NCBI RefSeq assembly: GCF_004114935.1
Contig: NZ_CP022221.1
Location: 372,001-436,000, forward strand
Direction: 5' to 3'
Source: Bradyrhizobium zhanjiangense
GTDB taxonomy: Bacteria > Pseudomonadota > Alphaproteobacteria > Rhizobiales > Xanthobacteraceae
Length of the DNA: 64,000 nt
Below the pieces are notes generated by a model. It had not been told where the DNA came from. It saw only the letters and a list, made by a program, of their open reading frames with translations, and made no database searches. Every line of letters begins with the position of its first letter. The stretch's first letter is position 1. The position numbers and the translations under genes were made by a program. Positions 36,877 through 46,350 of this stretch are shown in pieces.

Positions 36877-39487
36877 TCACGATCCTCTTGGGGACGATGA
36901 TCACCTTGCGAACGGGCTTGCCGTCCAGGGCCAGCTTTACCGCATCGAGGGCCAAAACGGCAGCCTCGATTTCCGGATTCTGGGCCACTGTTGCAACCGT
37001 GACCTCACCCCGCTTCTTGCCATTGACCTGGACCACCAGGGTCACGCTGTCTTCAACCAGCAAATCGCGTTCGATTTGGGGCCAATTGGCCTCCGAAACC
37101 AGCCCGCTCTGGCCCAAAGCCTGCCAGCACTCTTCGGCCAGATGCGGCATCATCGGGGAGAACAGCTGGACCAGGATCTGGCCGGCCTCCCGGATCGCCC
37201 AGGCCAGGTCCGCGGCAGGCTGGCCGGGGCGCTGGAGCATCTCGGACAGGGCATTGGCGAATTCGCGGATATGGGCGAGGCAGACGTTGAAGTGCAGCCG
37301 CTCGATGCCGGTCGTGACCTTGTCCAGGGCGCCATGGGCGGCCTTGCGCAAGGCGGTCGCATCCGTCCCGAACGAAGCTGGCCGGGCCGCCGGCGCGTCC
37401 TTGCCGAGTTCCTTCGCATCGTTCACCAGCCGCCATAGCCGCTGCACGAAGCGCGATGCGCCCTGGACGCGCTCGTCGCTCCAGATCACGTCGCGGTCGG
37501 GCGGGGAGTCCGACAGCATGAACCAGCGCGCGACGTCGGCGCCGTAGGTCTCGATGATGTCGTCGGGATCGACCGTGTTCTTCTTCGACTTCGACATCTT
37601 CTCGATCGGGCCGATCTGGATGTCTTCGCCGGTCGCGAGCAGCGTGGCGCGGCGACCATTGCCGCCGACCTCGACCTTGACCTCGGCCGGCTGCACATAG
37701 GTGCCGTCGGCCTTCTGGTAGGTCTCGTGCACCACCATGCCCTGGGTGAACTGACCGGCGAACGGCTCGTCCAGCGCAATGTGCCCGGTCGCCTTCATCG
37801 CGCGGGTGAAGAAGCGCGCGTAGAGCAAATGCAGGATCGCATGCTCGACACCGCCAATATACCAATCGACCGGCATCAGCCGATCGACCACCGACCGCGT
37901 GGTCGGCGCCTTCTCGTTCCAGGGATCGGTGAAGCGCGCAAAGTACCAGGACGAATCCACGAAGGTGTCCATGGTGTCGGTCTCACGCTGCGCCTTGCCG
38001 CCGCATTTCGGGCAGGTGACGTGCTTCCAGGTCGGATGATGATCGAGCGCGTTGCCGGGCTTGTCGAAGGTCGCATCCTCCGGCAGCGTCACCGGCAAAT
38101 CGGCATCCGGCACCGGCACCACGTCGCATTTCGGGCAATGAATGACGGGAATCGGGCAGCCCCAATAGCGCTGGCGCGAAATGCCCCAGTCGCGCAGGCG
38201 GAAATTGACCTGCCGCTCGCCGACCGCCGCATTGCCGCTCAGCTCGCCTTCCAGCCGCTTCGCCACCTCTTCCTTGGCTTGATCAATCGTCATGCCGTCA
38301 AGGAAGCGCGAATTGATGATGCGGCCGTCACCGTCATAGGCGGTGTCGGTGATGACGAATGTCTTCGGGTCCTGGCCCTCGGGGCACACCACCGGCGTGT
38401 TGCCGAGATTGTACTTGTTGACGAAGTCGAGGTCGCGCTGGTCGTGCGCCGGGCAGCCGAAGATCGCGCCGGTGCCATATTCCATCAGCACGAAATTGGC
38501 GACATAGACCGGCAGCTTCCAGGAGGGATCGAACGGATGCACCGCGCGGATGCCGGTGTCAAAGCCCTGCTTCTCCGCGGTGTCGATGACCTCCTGCGCG
38601 GTGCCGATCTTCTTGATCTCGGTGATGAACTCCGCAAGCTCAGGGTTCTTCGCGGCGGCCGCCTGCGCCAATGGATGATCCGCCGAGATCGCCATGAACT
38701 TCGCGCCGAACAGCGTGTCCGGGCGCGTCGTGAAGATCTTCAGCTCGTTCTCGCCGGCCGGCGTCGTCGCCGCATCCAGCGCGAAGCGGATCAACAGGCC
38801 TTCGGAGCGGCCGATCCAGTTGCGCTGCATCAGCCGCACCTTGTCGGGCCAGCGGTCGAGCCCATCCAGCGCGGACAGCAGCTCCTGCGAGTATTTCGTG
38901 ATCTTGAAGACCCACTGATTCATCTCGCGCTGCTCGACGACAGCGCCGGAACGCCAGCCGCGGCCGTCGATCACCTGCTCGTTGGCGAGCACGGTCATGT
39001 CGACGGGGTCCCAGTTCACTTTGCGCTTCTCGCGCTCGGCGAGGCCTGCGCGCAGGAAGTCCAGGAACATCTTCTGCTGGTGCTTGTAATAGGAGGGATC
39101 GCAGGTCGCGATCTCTCTGGACCAGTCCAGCGACAGCCCGATCGAGCGGAGCTGCTTCTTCATCGCGGCGATGTTGTCGTAGGTCCAGGCTTTCGGCGCG
39201 ACCTTGCGTTCGATCGCCGCGTTCTCGGCCGGCAGGCCGAAGGCGTCCCAGCCCATCGGATGCAGCACGTTGAACCCCTTGGCGCGCTTGAAGCGGGCCA
39301 GCACGTCGCCGAGCGTGTAATTGCGGACATGGCCGATATGGATGCGCCCGGACGGGTAGGGGAACATCTCGAGGACGTAGTATTTCGGCCGCGAATCGTC
39401 GTTTCGGGAGACGAAGATCGCCTGTTCGTCCCAGAGGCGTTGCCAGCGCGGTTCGGCGTCGCGGGCGTTGTAGCGTTCGGAGGTCAT
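36863..39487 (-). CDS. leuS: Leucyl-tRNA synthetase
   Basis: Class I aminoacyl-tRNA synthetase charging tRNA-Leu. Length 874 residues, as in other proteobacteria. The HIGH motif is in [16 protein letters not shown] at about 50-53; the editing (CP1) domain carries [12 protein letters not shown] and [16 protein letters not shown]; a zinc-type segment has HCPKCD and CPKCGG; the KMSKS motif is EKMSKSKKN at about 620-630. The anticodon-binding helices and C-terminal domain are complete. It starts 195 bp from the divergent GGDEF gene and leads the leuS-lptE-holA cluster. Confidence 0.98.
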   Translation of the reverse strand: MTSERYNARDAEPRWQRLWDEQAIFVSRNDDSRPKYYVLEMFPYPSGRIHIGHVRNYTLGDVLARFKRAKGFNVLHPMGWDAFGLPAENAAIERKVAPKAWTYDNIAAMKKQLRSIGLSLDWSREIATCDPSYYKHQQKMFLDFLRAGLAEREKRKVNWDPVDMTVLANEQVIDGRGWRSGAVVEQREMNQWVFKITKYSQELLSALDGLDRWPDKVRLMQRNWIGRSEGLLIRFALDAATTPAGENELKIFTTRPDTLFGAKFMAISADHPLAQAAAAKNPELAEFITEIKKIGTAQEVIDTAEKQGFDTGIRAVHPFDPSWKLPVYVANFVLMEYGTGAIFGCPAHDQRDLDFVNKYNLGNTPVVCPEGQDPKTFVITDTAYDGDGRIINSRFLDGMTIDQAKEEVAKRLEGELSGNAAVGERQVNFRLRDWGISRQRYWGCPIPVIHCPKCDVVPVPDADLPVTLPEDATFDKPGNALDHHPTWKHVTCPKCGGKAQRETDTMDTFVDSSWYFARFTDPWNEKAPTTRSVVDRLMPVDWYIGGVEHAILHLLYARFFTRAMKATGHIALDEPFAGQFTQGMVVHETYQKADGTYVQPAEVKVEVGGNGRRATLLATGEDIQIGPIEKMSKSKKNTVDPDDIIETYGADVARWFMLSDSPPDRDVIWSDERVQGASRFVQRLWRLVNDAKELGKDAPAARPASFGTDATALRKAAHGALDKVTTGIERLHFNVCLAHIREFANALSEMLQRPGQPAADLAWAIREAGQILVQLFSPMMPHLAEECWQALGQSGLVSEANWPQIERDLLVEDSVTLVVQVNGKKRGEVTVATVAQNPEIEAAVLALDAVKLALDGKPVRKVIIVPKRIVNVVG

Positions 39488-39681
39488 GGAATCGTTGGCT
39501 TTTCGTGGTTCGGCCGGCTTAAAGACGGCGGACTAGGCCATAGAAGTCCGCAAGGGGTCAATGGGTTGCCGCAATCTGGGGAACCTTCCGAACTGCTCCG
39601 CAAAAATACCGAGGCCGTCGTTGGGGTGTGATTAAGGGGTCGATGCGAAGTTGCGGCCGCCAAGGACCCCCGATACTTGCG

Positions 39682-40728
39682 ATGGATTCCAGCTTCGACG
39701 ATCCCGATTACGACTATGCCGCGTCCATTGCCGGACGGGCGCTGCGGAGCATGGCCGAGCAGCGGATTGCGCCGACCCCGGCCAATTTTGCCGTCTGGTT
39801 CCAATATCTCGCCGGCAGCCAAGACGATCTGCGCGACGCGATCGATCTCCTGATCGACCACAACCGTCCTTTCGACAGCAGAACCAATCAGGATCTGTTC
39901 GAGACCTACATCGCGCCGCAGGTCAGTGCCATCGTCGTCCGCACCTCCGAGCGGCTGCATGCCCTCATGGGTGCGGCAAAGGAGTTTCTGACGACGGCCA
40001 TCGCCGACAACCATTCGCAGATGCAGGCGATCAGCGAGGTCGCGGACCAAGGCAAGGCCGGCGTCGATCCGAAGGCACTGGTCGCCCAGCTCATGAACGA
40101 GCTGGCCCGCGCCGCCACCCGCGCGACACGGCTCGAGGCAGGCTTTGCGGAAAAGACCCGCGAGCTCGACGTGATCCGTGATTCGCTGTCGAGGTCCGAG
40201 CAGCGCGCCCGGACCGATACGCTGACGGGGCTGGCGAATCGGCGGGCGCTCGACGAATTCCTGCGCAAGGCGCAGGCGACCGCGGAATGGGGCGAGCCGC
40301 TCAGCGTGCTCTTGCTCGACATCGACCACTTCAAGACCTTCAACGACAATTTCGGCCATGGCATCGGCGACCAGGTATTGCGCCTGATCGCCAAGGTGTT
40401 GCGCGAGAAGGTCCGCGAGCAGGATCTGCCGGCCCGCTATGGCGGCGAGGAGCTGATCGCGGTGCTGCCGGATGCCGACCTTGCCGCCTCTGCCGAGACC
40501 GCCGAGCGCATCAGGCGCGCGATCGCCGAATGCAGGATCACGCGTCGTTCGACAGGTGAGATCCTGCCCAATATCAGTGTGTCGATCGGTGTCGCGCAAT
40601 ACCGGACCGGCGAAGCGATCACCGATTTCATCGAGCGCTGTGACCGCGCGCTCTATCTCGCCAAGGGCGGTGGCCGCAATCGCGTGGTGACCGAGATCGA
40701 GCTCGAGCGCGCCGGAGCGGCGGGCTAG
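39682..40728 (+). CDS. Soluble GGDEF diguanylate cyclase
   Basis: Makes c-di-GMP from two GTP. The start is taken at ATG 39682 (MDSSFDDPDYDYAASIAGRAL), giving 348 residues; an upstream start at 39628 is possible. The N-terminal helical half (about 1-170) has no membrane segments and resembles other cyclases of this type. The catalytic domain is complete: TDTLTGLANRRALDEFL, DIDHFKTFNDNFGH and the signature RYGGEEL in place of GGEEF. An RxxD inhibitory site is present (REQD, five residues before GGEEL), so product inhibition is likely. Confidence 0.92.
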   Translation: MDSSFDDPDYDYAASIAGRALRSMAEQRIAPTPANFAVWFQYLAGSQDDLRDAIDLLIDHNRPFDSRTNQDLFETYIAPQVSAIVVRTSERLHALMGAAKEFLTTAIADNHSQMQAISEVADQGKAGVDPKALVAQLMNELARAATRATRLEAGFAEKTRELDVIRDSLSRSEQRARTDTLTGLANRRALDEFLRKAQATAEWGEPLSVLLLDIDHFKTFNDNFGHGIGDQVLRLIAKVLREKVREQDLPARYGGEELIAVLPDADLAASAETAERIRRAIAECRITRRSTGEILPNISVSIGVAQYRTGEAITDFIERCDRALYLAKGGGRNRVVTEIELERAGAAG

Positions 40729-40831
40729 AGCATTATCGGTTCCGATTGAATCAGAACCGAAGCTCTAGATTCTTGTTTTGACGCGTTTTCTTCACGCGAA
40801 CCGGTGTCCACTTCGCTCGAAAACGCTCTAG
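40729..40831. repeat. Interspersed repeat, family E, between two diguanylate cyclase genes
   Basis: Follows the first cyclase stop immediately. Inverted core GGTTCCGATTGAATCAGAACC with TCTAGA on both sides, then TTTTGACGCGTTTTCTTCAC and GCGAACCGG, and CGCTCTAG at the end. It separates the two convergent cyclase genes and could end both transcripts. Confidence 0.75.
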
Positions 40832-42552
40832 CCGTTAGCCGCCATCATCATCATGTCAGTCGTGCCGGTCTCGATCGCCTGCACGCCGTGCTCGACGACG
40901 TTGTTGCGGCCGCGATGCTTGGCGGCATAGAGCGCGGCGTCGGCGGCTTCGATGAGATCACCGGGGCGCAGTGTCTCGTTTGGCTTCGTCGCAGCAACGC
41001 CGATCGAGACGGTGACGATCATATGCGCGGAGGTGATGTGCGGCAGGCAGAGTTTCAGCACGGCCGCGCGCACCAATTCGCCGATTTCGACGGCGCGGGG
41101 CACGTCGGTGTTCGGCAGCAGCAGGCAGAATTCCTCGCCGCCATAGCGTGCCGCAAAGCCCATCGTGTCGGCGGCAATGCCGGACAGTGATTCGCCGAGC
41201 CGGGTCAGGCAGGAATCGCCTTCGAGATGGCCATAGGTGTCGTTGAAGAGCTTGAAGTGGTCGACGTCGATCATCAGAAGCGCGAGCTCGCTGCCATATT
41301 GCTGCGCGCGCATCCATTCGAAATCGAGCCGGCTCTGGAAGCCGCGGCGGTTGGCGAGGCCGGACAGCATGTCGATCGAGGCCATCACCGTCAGGCGGTC
41401 GTTGCTGGCGATCAGCTCGCGCTCGCGCTGGCTCAATTGCGCGGCCATTGCGTTGAACGCGCGGGCCAGCGGCACGAACTCGGCGGGCAGGCGACTGCGC
41501 GCCGCCCGCGCCGACAGATCGCCTTCGCCGAGACGCTTGGCCATGTCGGCCAGCATCTCGATCGGCTTGATCACCAGTTTCTCGGCGGCGATCAGCGCGC
41601 CGAGCAGGACGAACACGACGACGAAGGCGAACTGGAGATAGGCGGTGCGGATGTCGCGGCTCACGGCCGCAGATACCTTGTCCTCGTCGATGCTGGCGAT
41701 CAGGCGAGCATTGGTGCCGGCGATGCGGATATAGCTGACCGCGCGGCGGGAGCCGTCTGCAGCAAGAAACGACAGCGAGCCTTCGTCCTGGTCCGACCGC
41801 AGTGCCCTGTCGGCGATCGCCGACATCAGCGGCATGTTGTCGAGGGGACGGCCGACCGCGCTGTGCTGGTCGGCGGGCGCGGCGAGCACGGTGCCGGCGC
41901 TGTCGACCAACACCGCAGAAATGCCGGCGCGGCCGCCGAGATTGCTCATGACCTTCGACATCCAGTCGAGATTGACGGTGGCGAGCACGACGGCATCCGG
42001 GACGCCGCTGAACGCGGACACCGGATAAACCGCCATGACGGTCGGCGTCGGCGCGGGCCGGGACATGATGAAGTCGCTCAACACGAAGCGGCCGGTTTGC
42101 TGTGCCTGCAGGAAGTAAGGCCGGTCACTGAGGTCGAGGCCGACATACATGTTGTTGGTGGCACATTGGATGCGTCCGTCCTGGCCGGCGATCAGAAGTG
42201 TGCGGATCCAGGGCAGGCTGGACGGCAGGCTCGCGCGCAGCACGTCGCAGCTCTTGCTGATGCCGCCGGCGGACGCCCGAATGAAGGCCTCCGATTTCAG
42301 GATGGTCTCGACCGACGAGATCACCTCGCGCTGCGCATCGGCGCTGTGCCTTGCGACGGTGGTGAATTCGGCCGCGGCCTGCGCGATCTGTCGCGCGCGC
42401 GTGTCTTCGAGCGAACGGATGCGCTCGAGCATCAAGGGGGCCACCAGAATCACCGCGAGCAACGCCAGCCGCGCTCGGATACCGAGAACCTGCTTGAGTT
42501 TCGCTCGTTTGCGGTTGAGACTGACGCTTGCCATCTTCGCTACCCACCCCAT
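40828..42552 (-). CDS. Membrane-bound diguanylate cyclase with periplasmic sensor and HAMP
   Basis: A 574-residue c-di-GMP synthase. Order: helix at about 28-45, periplasmic dCACHE-like sensor (about 50-290, with LDLSDRPYFLQAQQTGRF), second helix around 300-322, HAMP (about 322-375, KRLGEGDLSARAARS), a short coiled coil, and GGDEF (about 390-545) with DMLSGLANRRGFQSRL, DVDHFKLFNDTYGH and RYGGEEF. The RxxD position reads DTMG, so the usual inhibitory site is missing. The last residues include four consecutive methionines. Convergent with the soluble cyclase, whose I-site is intact. Confidence 0.92.
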   Translation of the reverse strand: MGWVAKMASVSLNRKRAKLKQVLGIRARLALLAVILVAPLMLERIRSLEDTRARQIAQAAAEFTTVARHSADAQREVISSVETILKSEAFIRASAGGISKSCDVLRASLPSSLPWIRTLLIAGQDGRIQCATNNMYVGLDLSDRPYFLQAQQTGRFVLSDFIMSRPAPTPTVMAVYPVSAFSGVPDAVVLATVNLDWMSKVMSNLGGRAGISAVLVDSAGTVLAAPADQHSAVGRPLDNMPLMSAIADRALRSDQDEGSLSFLAADGSRRAVSYIRIAGTNARLIASIDEDKVSAAVSRDIRTAYLQFAFVVVFVLLGALIAAEKLVIKPIEMLADMAKRLGEGDLSARAARSRLPAEFVPLARAFNAMAAQLSQRERELIASNDRLTVMASIDMLSGLANRRGFQSRLDFEWMRAQQYGSELALLMIDVDHFKLFNDTYGHLEGDSCLTRLGESLSGIAADTMGFAARYGGEEFCLLLPNTDVPRAVEIGELVRAAVLKLCLPHITSAHMIVTVSIGVAATKPNETLRPGDLIEAADAALYAAKHRGRNNVVEHGVQAIETGTTDMMMMAANG

Positions 42553-42642
42553 GGGCCAAGGTAAAGCGAAGGGTTCAAAAACTCTTTCTTGAACTAGGTA
42601 AAATTGGACTTACCTCGGTTACGACCACAGCCAATCGACGTC

Positions 42643-43332
42643 ATGACAGAAGCCAATGCCGCGCCGGTAACCGGCCATTCACCAAACGCACTCGCCGCAG
42701 TCGAAGCCGAAATTGCACGCGCCTGCAAGGATGCGCAGCGTGATCGCGCCTCCGTGACGCTGATCGCGGTGTCCAAGACTTTCGCCGCGGATGCGATTAC
42801 CCCGGTCATCGTCGCCGGACAGCGCGTATTCGGCGAGAATCGGGTGCAGGAGGCCAAAGCCAAGTGGCCTGCGTTAACGTCTGTTTACTCCGACATCGCG
42901 CTGCATCTGATCGGCCCGCTGCAATCCAACAAGGCGAAAGAGGCGGTCGCGCTGTTCGATGCCATCCATTCGGTCGACCGTCCGAGCATTTGCCAAGCGT
43001 TAGCCAAAGAAATCGAATCCCAGAACAAGCACCCGCAGCTCTTCGTCCAGATCAACACCGGCGAGGAGCCGCAGAAGGCCGGCGTCGCGCCCGGCGAGGC
43101 CGATGCCTTCCTCGCGAGCTGCCGCGACACCTATGGGCTGACGATTTCCGGCCTGATGTGCATTCCGCCGGTCGACGAACCGCCGGCGGCGCACTTTGCT
43201 CTCACTGCCAAGATCGCGGAGCGCAATGGATTGAAGAACCTGTCGATGGGCATGAGCGCGGATTTTGCGACCGCGATCATGCTCGGCGCCACCCATGTGC
43301 GCGTGGGGAGCGCGATCTTCGGACACAGGTGA
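42643..43332 (+). CDS. YggS-family PLP-binding protein (PLP homeostasis)
   Basis: Single-domain PLP protein of the PLPBP/YggS type, which keeps free pyridoxal phosphate in balance. The ATG at 42643 (MTEANAAPVTG) gives 229 residues. The PLP lysine lies in TLIAVSKTFAADAI; other features are VFGENRVQEAKAKW, LHLIGPLQSNKAKEAV, FVQINTGEEPQKAGV, GLMCIPPVDE and the phosphate-loop LSMGMSADFATAIMLGATHVRVGSAIFG. It is a single gene, divergent from the membrane-bound cyclase. Confidence 0.95.
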   Translation: MTEANAAPVTGHSPNALAAVEAEIARACKDAQRDRASVTLIAVSKTFAADAITPVIVAGQRVFGENRVQEAKAKWPALTSVYSDIALHLIGPLQSNKAKEAVALFDAIHSVDRPSICQALAKEIESQNKHPQLFVQINTGEEPQKAGVAPGEADAFLASCRDTYGLTISGLMCIPPVDEPPAAHFALTAKIAERNGLKNLSMGMSADFATAIMLGATHVRVGSAIFGHR

Positions 43333-43374
43333 GAGCCGTTAGCGAGGAACGCACCCAGCAACCGTCATCGATTT

Positions 43375-43460
43375 CGTCATTGCGAGCGAAGCGAAGCAAT
43401 CCAGAATCTTTCCGCGGAGGGATTCTGGATTGCTTCGTCGCAAGGGCGCCTCGCAATGAC
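43375..43460. repeat. Interspersed palindromic repeat, family A, between convergent genes
   Basis: CGTCATTGCGAGCGAAGCG on the left, CTCGCAATGAC on the right, and the internal inverted pair AATCCAGAATCTTTCC / GGAGGGATTCTGGATTG. It separates the YggS gene from the hydratase gene. Confidence 0.85.
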
Positions 43461-43476
43461 AGCGGAGCGTGTGCGC

Positions 43477-44262
43477 CTACACAAACCCCACCGACACCTT
43501 CCCCAACACGCCGAAATCCGCCGCAAAATGATCGCCGGCCTTAATCGGCAGCGGCGGATGGCATGTGCCTGTGGTCACCACCTCCCCTGCCCGCAAGGTG
43601 ATGCCGAGGCCGCGGAGCTCGTTGGCGAGCCAGGCGAGGGCTGCGCGGGGATCGCCGAGCACGTTCTTGCCGTGACCGATATAGCGCTGGCCACGTAGCG
43701 TGATTTGTGGCCGCTCCTCGACGAGATCCAGTGCGCGCCAATCCGCAGTCGTCGGCGCGCCCAGCACGAACAGATGCGCACAGGCATTGTCGGCGATGAG
43801 CTGCGCCTCGCCGGCGCTGGCGAAATCGGTAAAGCGCGAATCGGGAATTTCGATTGCGGGATGGAAGGCGTCTACGGCGGCGAGGACCTCGTCGACAGTG
43901 TACGGCACCGCGCGCGGCGATAGATCGCGCCCCATGCGGAAGGCGAATTCCGGTTCGCCGACGCGCATCTCGTTGCCCAGCATCGACGCGGTGCCGCCAT
44001 CGGCGATTACGGTGTCGCTCATGATGCGGCCGGCCAGCGGTCCCGTGACGTTGATGTGCTTCTGTCCGGACTCGCTCGTTGCCGCGATCTTCCAGCCGAA
44101 TAATTTTCCGCTCGATTGCGTTTCGAGCGCGGCCTGGATGGCATAGCCATCAGCGCGGCTCTGCGGCCGCAACCGGGCATCCAGCGCGTCAAGCTTGGTG
44201 CCGTCGCGCCCATGCTTCACCAGGACTTGCGATGCGACGGCGATCTGATCCTTGTCGAGCAT
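43477..44262 (-). CDS. 2-keto-4-pentenoate hydratase / FAH-fold hydratase
   Basis: A 261-residue enzyme of the fumarylacetoacetase fold, closest in pattern to 2-oxopent-4-enoate (MhpD-type) hydratases used in aromatic catabolism. Features: SRADGYAIQAALETQ, GWKIAATSESGQKHINVTGPLAG, RVGEPEFAFRMGRDL with acidic metal ligands, FHPAIEIPDSRFTDF and VVTTGTCHPPLPIKAGDHFAADFG at the end. There is no adjacent aromatic-degradation operon, so the substrate is unknown. Six bases separate it from the YkuD gene upstream. Confidence 0.88.
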   Translation of the reverse strand: MLDKDQIAVASQVLVKHGRDGTKLDALDARLRPQSRADGYAIQAALETQSSGKLFGWKIAATSESGQKHINVTGPLAGRIMSDTVIADGGTASMLGNEMRVGEPEFAFRMGRDLSPRAVPYTVDEVLAAVDAFHPAIEIPDSRFTDFASAGEAQLIADNACAHLFVLGAPTTADWRALDLVEERPQITLRGQRYIGHGKNVLGDPRAALAWLANELRGLGITLRAGEVVTTGTCHPPLPIKAGDHFAADFGVLGKVSVGFV

Positions 44263-44268
44263 GCGTCT

Positions 44269-44862
44269 TCACCCGATGATGATTCTTGTTCTTGGTCCCA
44301 GCCGTCGCAGCAATTGCAGCATCGCAGATTTCGTCATGGAGACGCAGCCTGCAGTCGGGCCGAAATTGTCGCGGGCGAGGTGCAGGAACACCGCGCTGCC
44401 GCGGCCGGCGATCCGCGGCCTGGTGTTGTGGTCGATCTCGATGATGAAATCGTAGAGGTGGTCGGCGCGCTTGAGCCGGTCGCCGCCCTGCCCCTCGCCG
44501 AGCCGGATACCCTGGTTGTAATGACGGTCTTTGGGATCCTCGCACCAGGCGTCTTCGCCGGTGATGATCCGGGCCGGCAAGAACGTCTGGGGGCGGCTGT
44601 GCCGGTCGCCCCGCCACCACAATCGCCTGGGACGGAAGCTGCCGCGCGGGGTACCGCCGTCGCCCTCGCGCTTGTTGGCGAGAATGCCGCCTCGCCCCAA
44701 CGCCACCGGTATCGTCAGTGCTCCGGCCGTCAGCCAGCCCCGGCGCGGATTACCGGCAGCTGGCTTAACGCGGATCGCGGACAGCGGCCTGGCCCTTCGA
44801 TTCTGGGTGTAACTAGCTGACGCAGCTTTGTTTTTCATGTGAACATGCGATGTCGAATTCAT
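44269..44862 (-). CDS. YkuD-type L,D-transpeptidase-like protein
   Basis: A 197-residue protein with a YkuD catalytic core and no clear signal peptide. The catalytic motif is HLARDNFGPTAGCVSM, with the nucleophile Cys in a T-A-G-C context instead of the common S-H-G-C. Upstream, GDGGTPRGSF and the YDFIIEIDHN strand match the fold. Such enzymes make 3-3 crosslinks or attach proteins in peptidoglycan. An ATG eight codons inside (44838) is an alternative start; the first 30 residues are polar and basic. It pairs with the hydratase downstream only by position. Confidence 0.83.
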   Translation of the reverse strand: MNSTSHVHMKNKAASASYTQNRRARPLSAIRVKPAAGNPRRGWLTAGALTIPVALGRGGILANKREGDGGTPRGSFRPRRLWWRGDRHSRPQTFLPARIITGEDAWCEDPKDRHYNQGIRLGEGQGGDRLKRADHLYDFIIEIDHNTRPRIAGRGSAVFLHLARDNFGPTAGCVSMTKSAMLQLLRRLGPRTRIIIG

Positions 44863-45038
44863 TACAGGACATTCATCAAAACGCCCTGCTATTCTGGGTT
44901 AGAGTGGTTCTGGCTTGTGAATCGGTAACAGCCCACTACTTCAACACGAACAACAATAACAACGGCGACCCTAACTTTCCCTCGCGGCTGGGTGCGGCAT
45001 GGATGCGCGCCGAGCCGGATCCAAAAGGATGACCCCCC

Positions 45039-45725
45039 ATGGCCAATGCCCGCAAGATCCTGATCGTGGATGACGATACCGATCTGCGCGATACGTTGGT
45101 GGAGCAATTATCGCTGCACGAAGAATTCGAAGCGTCCGCCGTCGATACCGGCGCCAAGGGCGCGAGCGCCGCAAAGGCCAATGCGCCCGATCTCGTTCTG
45201 ATGGATGTCGGCCTGCCTGACACCGATGGCCGCGAGGTGGTCCGCTCCCTGCGCAAGGGCGGCTTCAAGGCCCCGATCATCATGCTGACCGGCCACGACA
45301 CCGATTCCGACACGATTTTGGGCCTGGAATCCGGCGCCAACGACTATGTGGCAAAGCCCTTCCGCTTCGCTGTGCTGCTCGCCCGCATCCGCGCTCAGCT
45401 CCGCCAGCACGAGGCCAGCGAGGACGCGGTGTTCTCGGTCGGCCCCTACTCCTTCCGCCCGGGTTCGAAGATGCTGACCGCGGCGAACGCGCGCAAGGTG
45501 CGCCTCACCGAGAAGGAGACCGCCATCCTCCGTTTCCTTTACCGGGCCGGCCAGATGCCGGTCTCGCGTGAGACCCTGCTCCAGGAGGTCTGGGGCTATA
45601 ATTCCGGCGTCACCACCCACACACTGGAAACCCACATCTACCGCCTTCGCCAGAAGATCGAGAAGGACGCCGCCAACCCGGAAATCCTGGTCACGGAAGC
45701 CGGTGGCTACAAGCTGGTGCCGTGA
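45039..45725 (+). CDS. OmpR/PhoB-type response regulator
   Basis: Two-component regulator of 228 residues. The receiver (about 6-120) has ILIVDDDTDLRD, Asp55 in DLVLMDVGLPDTDG, MLTGHD and YVAKPFRFAVLL. A winged-helix output domain (about 130-228) has KVRLTEKETAILRFLYRAGQ, ETLLQEVWGYNSG and HTLETHIYRLRQKIE, typical of OmpR-type DNA binders, ending GGYKLVP. No kinase gene is adjacent, so its partner is elsewhere. It is followed 58 bp later by a cyclic-nucleotide-binding protein on the same strand. Confidence 0.94.
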   Translation: MANARKILIVDDDTDLRDTLVEQLSLHEEFEASAVDTGAKGASAAKANAPDLVLMDVGLPDTDGREVVRSLRKGGFKAPIIMLTGHDTDSDTILGLESGANDYVAKPFRFAVLLARIRAQLRQHEASEDAVFSVGPYSFRPGSKMLTAANARKVRLTEKETAILRFLYRAGQMPVSRETLLQEVWGYNSGVTTHTLETHIYRLRQKIEKDAANPEILVTEAGGYKLVP

Positions 45726-45783
45726 TACGCTTCAGGGGCCTGCGAATCGTTTGAGATCGCGTGCCTTTGAGCCTCGGACCTGA

Positions 45784-46227
45784 ATGTCAATCGACGACGA
45801 TGTAGCGCTTCTCGAGCGAGTCCCGACACTGCGCCTGTTGGGAGACGCATCGTTGCGCATGCTGGCGATCGGCTCCGAGCAGCGGAACTTCGTCCGCGGC
45901 GACGTCCTGTTCAATCTCGGCGATGAGGCCGATGCCGGCTTTGTGGTCCAGCGCGGCGCCTTCCGGGTCGAGGACGGCGCCGGCGCCGAAATGATCGCCA
46001 GTCCCGGCGCGCTGATCGGCGAGCTCGCGCTGGTGGTGCCGATGAAGCGGCCGTCGAGCGCGGTTGCGCTGGAGCACGCCTCCGTCATCCGCATCGCGCG
46101 CAGCCTGTTCCAGCGCGTGCTCGAAAGCGACCCCGCCGCCGCGGTTCGCCTCCGCGACGAATTCGCGGTCCGCTCCAGCCAGATCGCCAGCGATATCCTG
46201 ATGGCGGGCGCGAAGCTGACGAGCTGA
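45784..46227 (+). CDS. Stand-alone cyclic-nucleotide-binding-domain protein
   Basis: A 147-residue protein with a Crp-type beta-roll and no DNA-binding domain. It opens SIDDDVALLERVPTLRLLGD, then EQRNFVRGDVLFNLGDEADAGF, FRVEDGAGAEMIASPG, ALIGELALVVPMKRPSSAVA (the phosphate-binding-cassette position, GEL then PSSAV) and a helical end. The core has a proper GE pair, but the usual Arg of the cAMP cassette is replaced (MKRPSS), so it may bind another ligand. It probably works with the response regulator 58 bp upstream; evidence is positional. Confidence 0.82.
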   Translation: MSIDDDVALLERVPTLRLLGDASLRMLAIGSEQRNFVRGDVLFNLGDEADAGFVVQRGAFRVEDGAGAEMIASPGALIGELALVVPMKRPSSAVALEHASVIRIARSLFQRVLESDPAAAVRLRDEFAVRSSQIASDILMAGAKLTS

Positions 46228-46228
46228 A

Positions 46229-46348
46229 GTCGTCCTGGCGCAGGCCAGGACCCATAACCCCAAATGTTTGTGGCTTGGTGCGACTGCCGACGTCCTCGCG
46301 CAACAACGAACACTGGTGGTAATGGGCCCTGGCTTTCGCCAGGGCGAC
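46229..46348. repeat. Interspersed repeat, family B, between CNBD gene and xth
   Basis: Inverted ends GTCGTCCTGGCGCAGGCCAG and CCTGGCTTTCGCCAGGGCGAC. It lies between two convergent genes, as do most copies of this element in the window. Confidence 0.8.
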
Positions 46349-46350
46349 AA

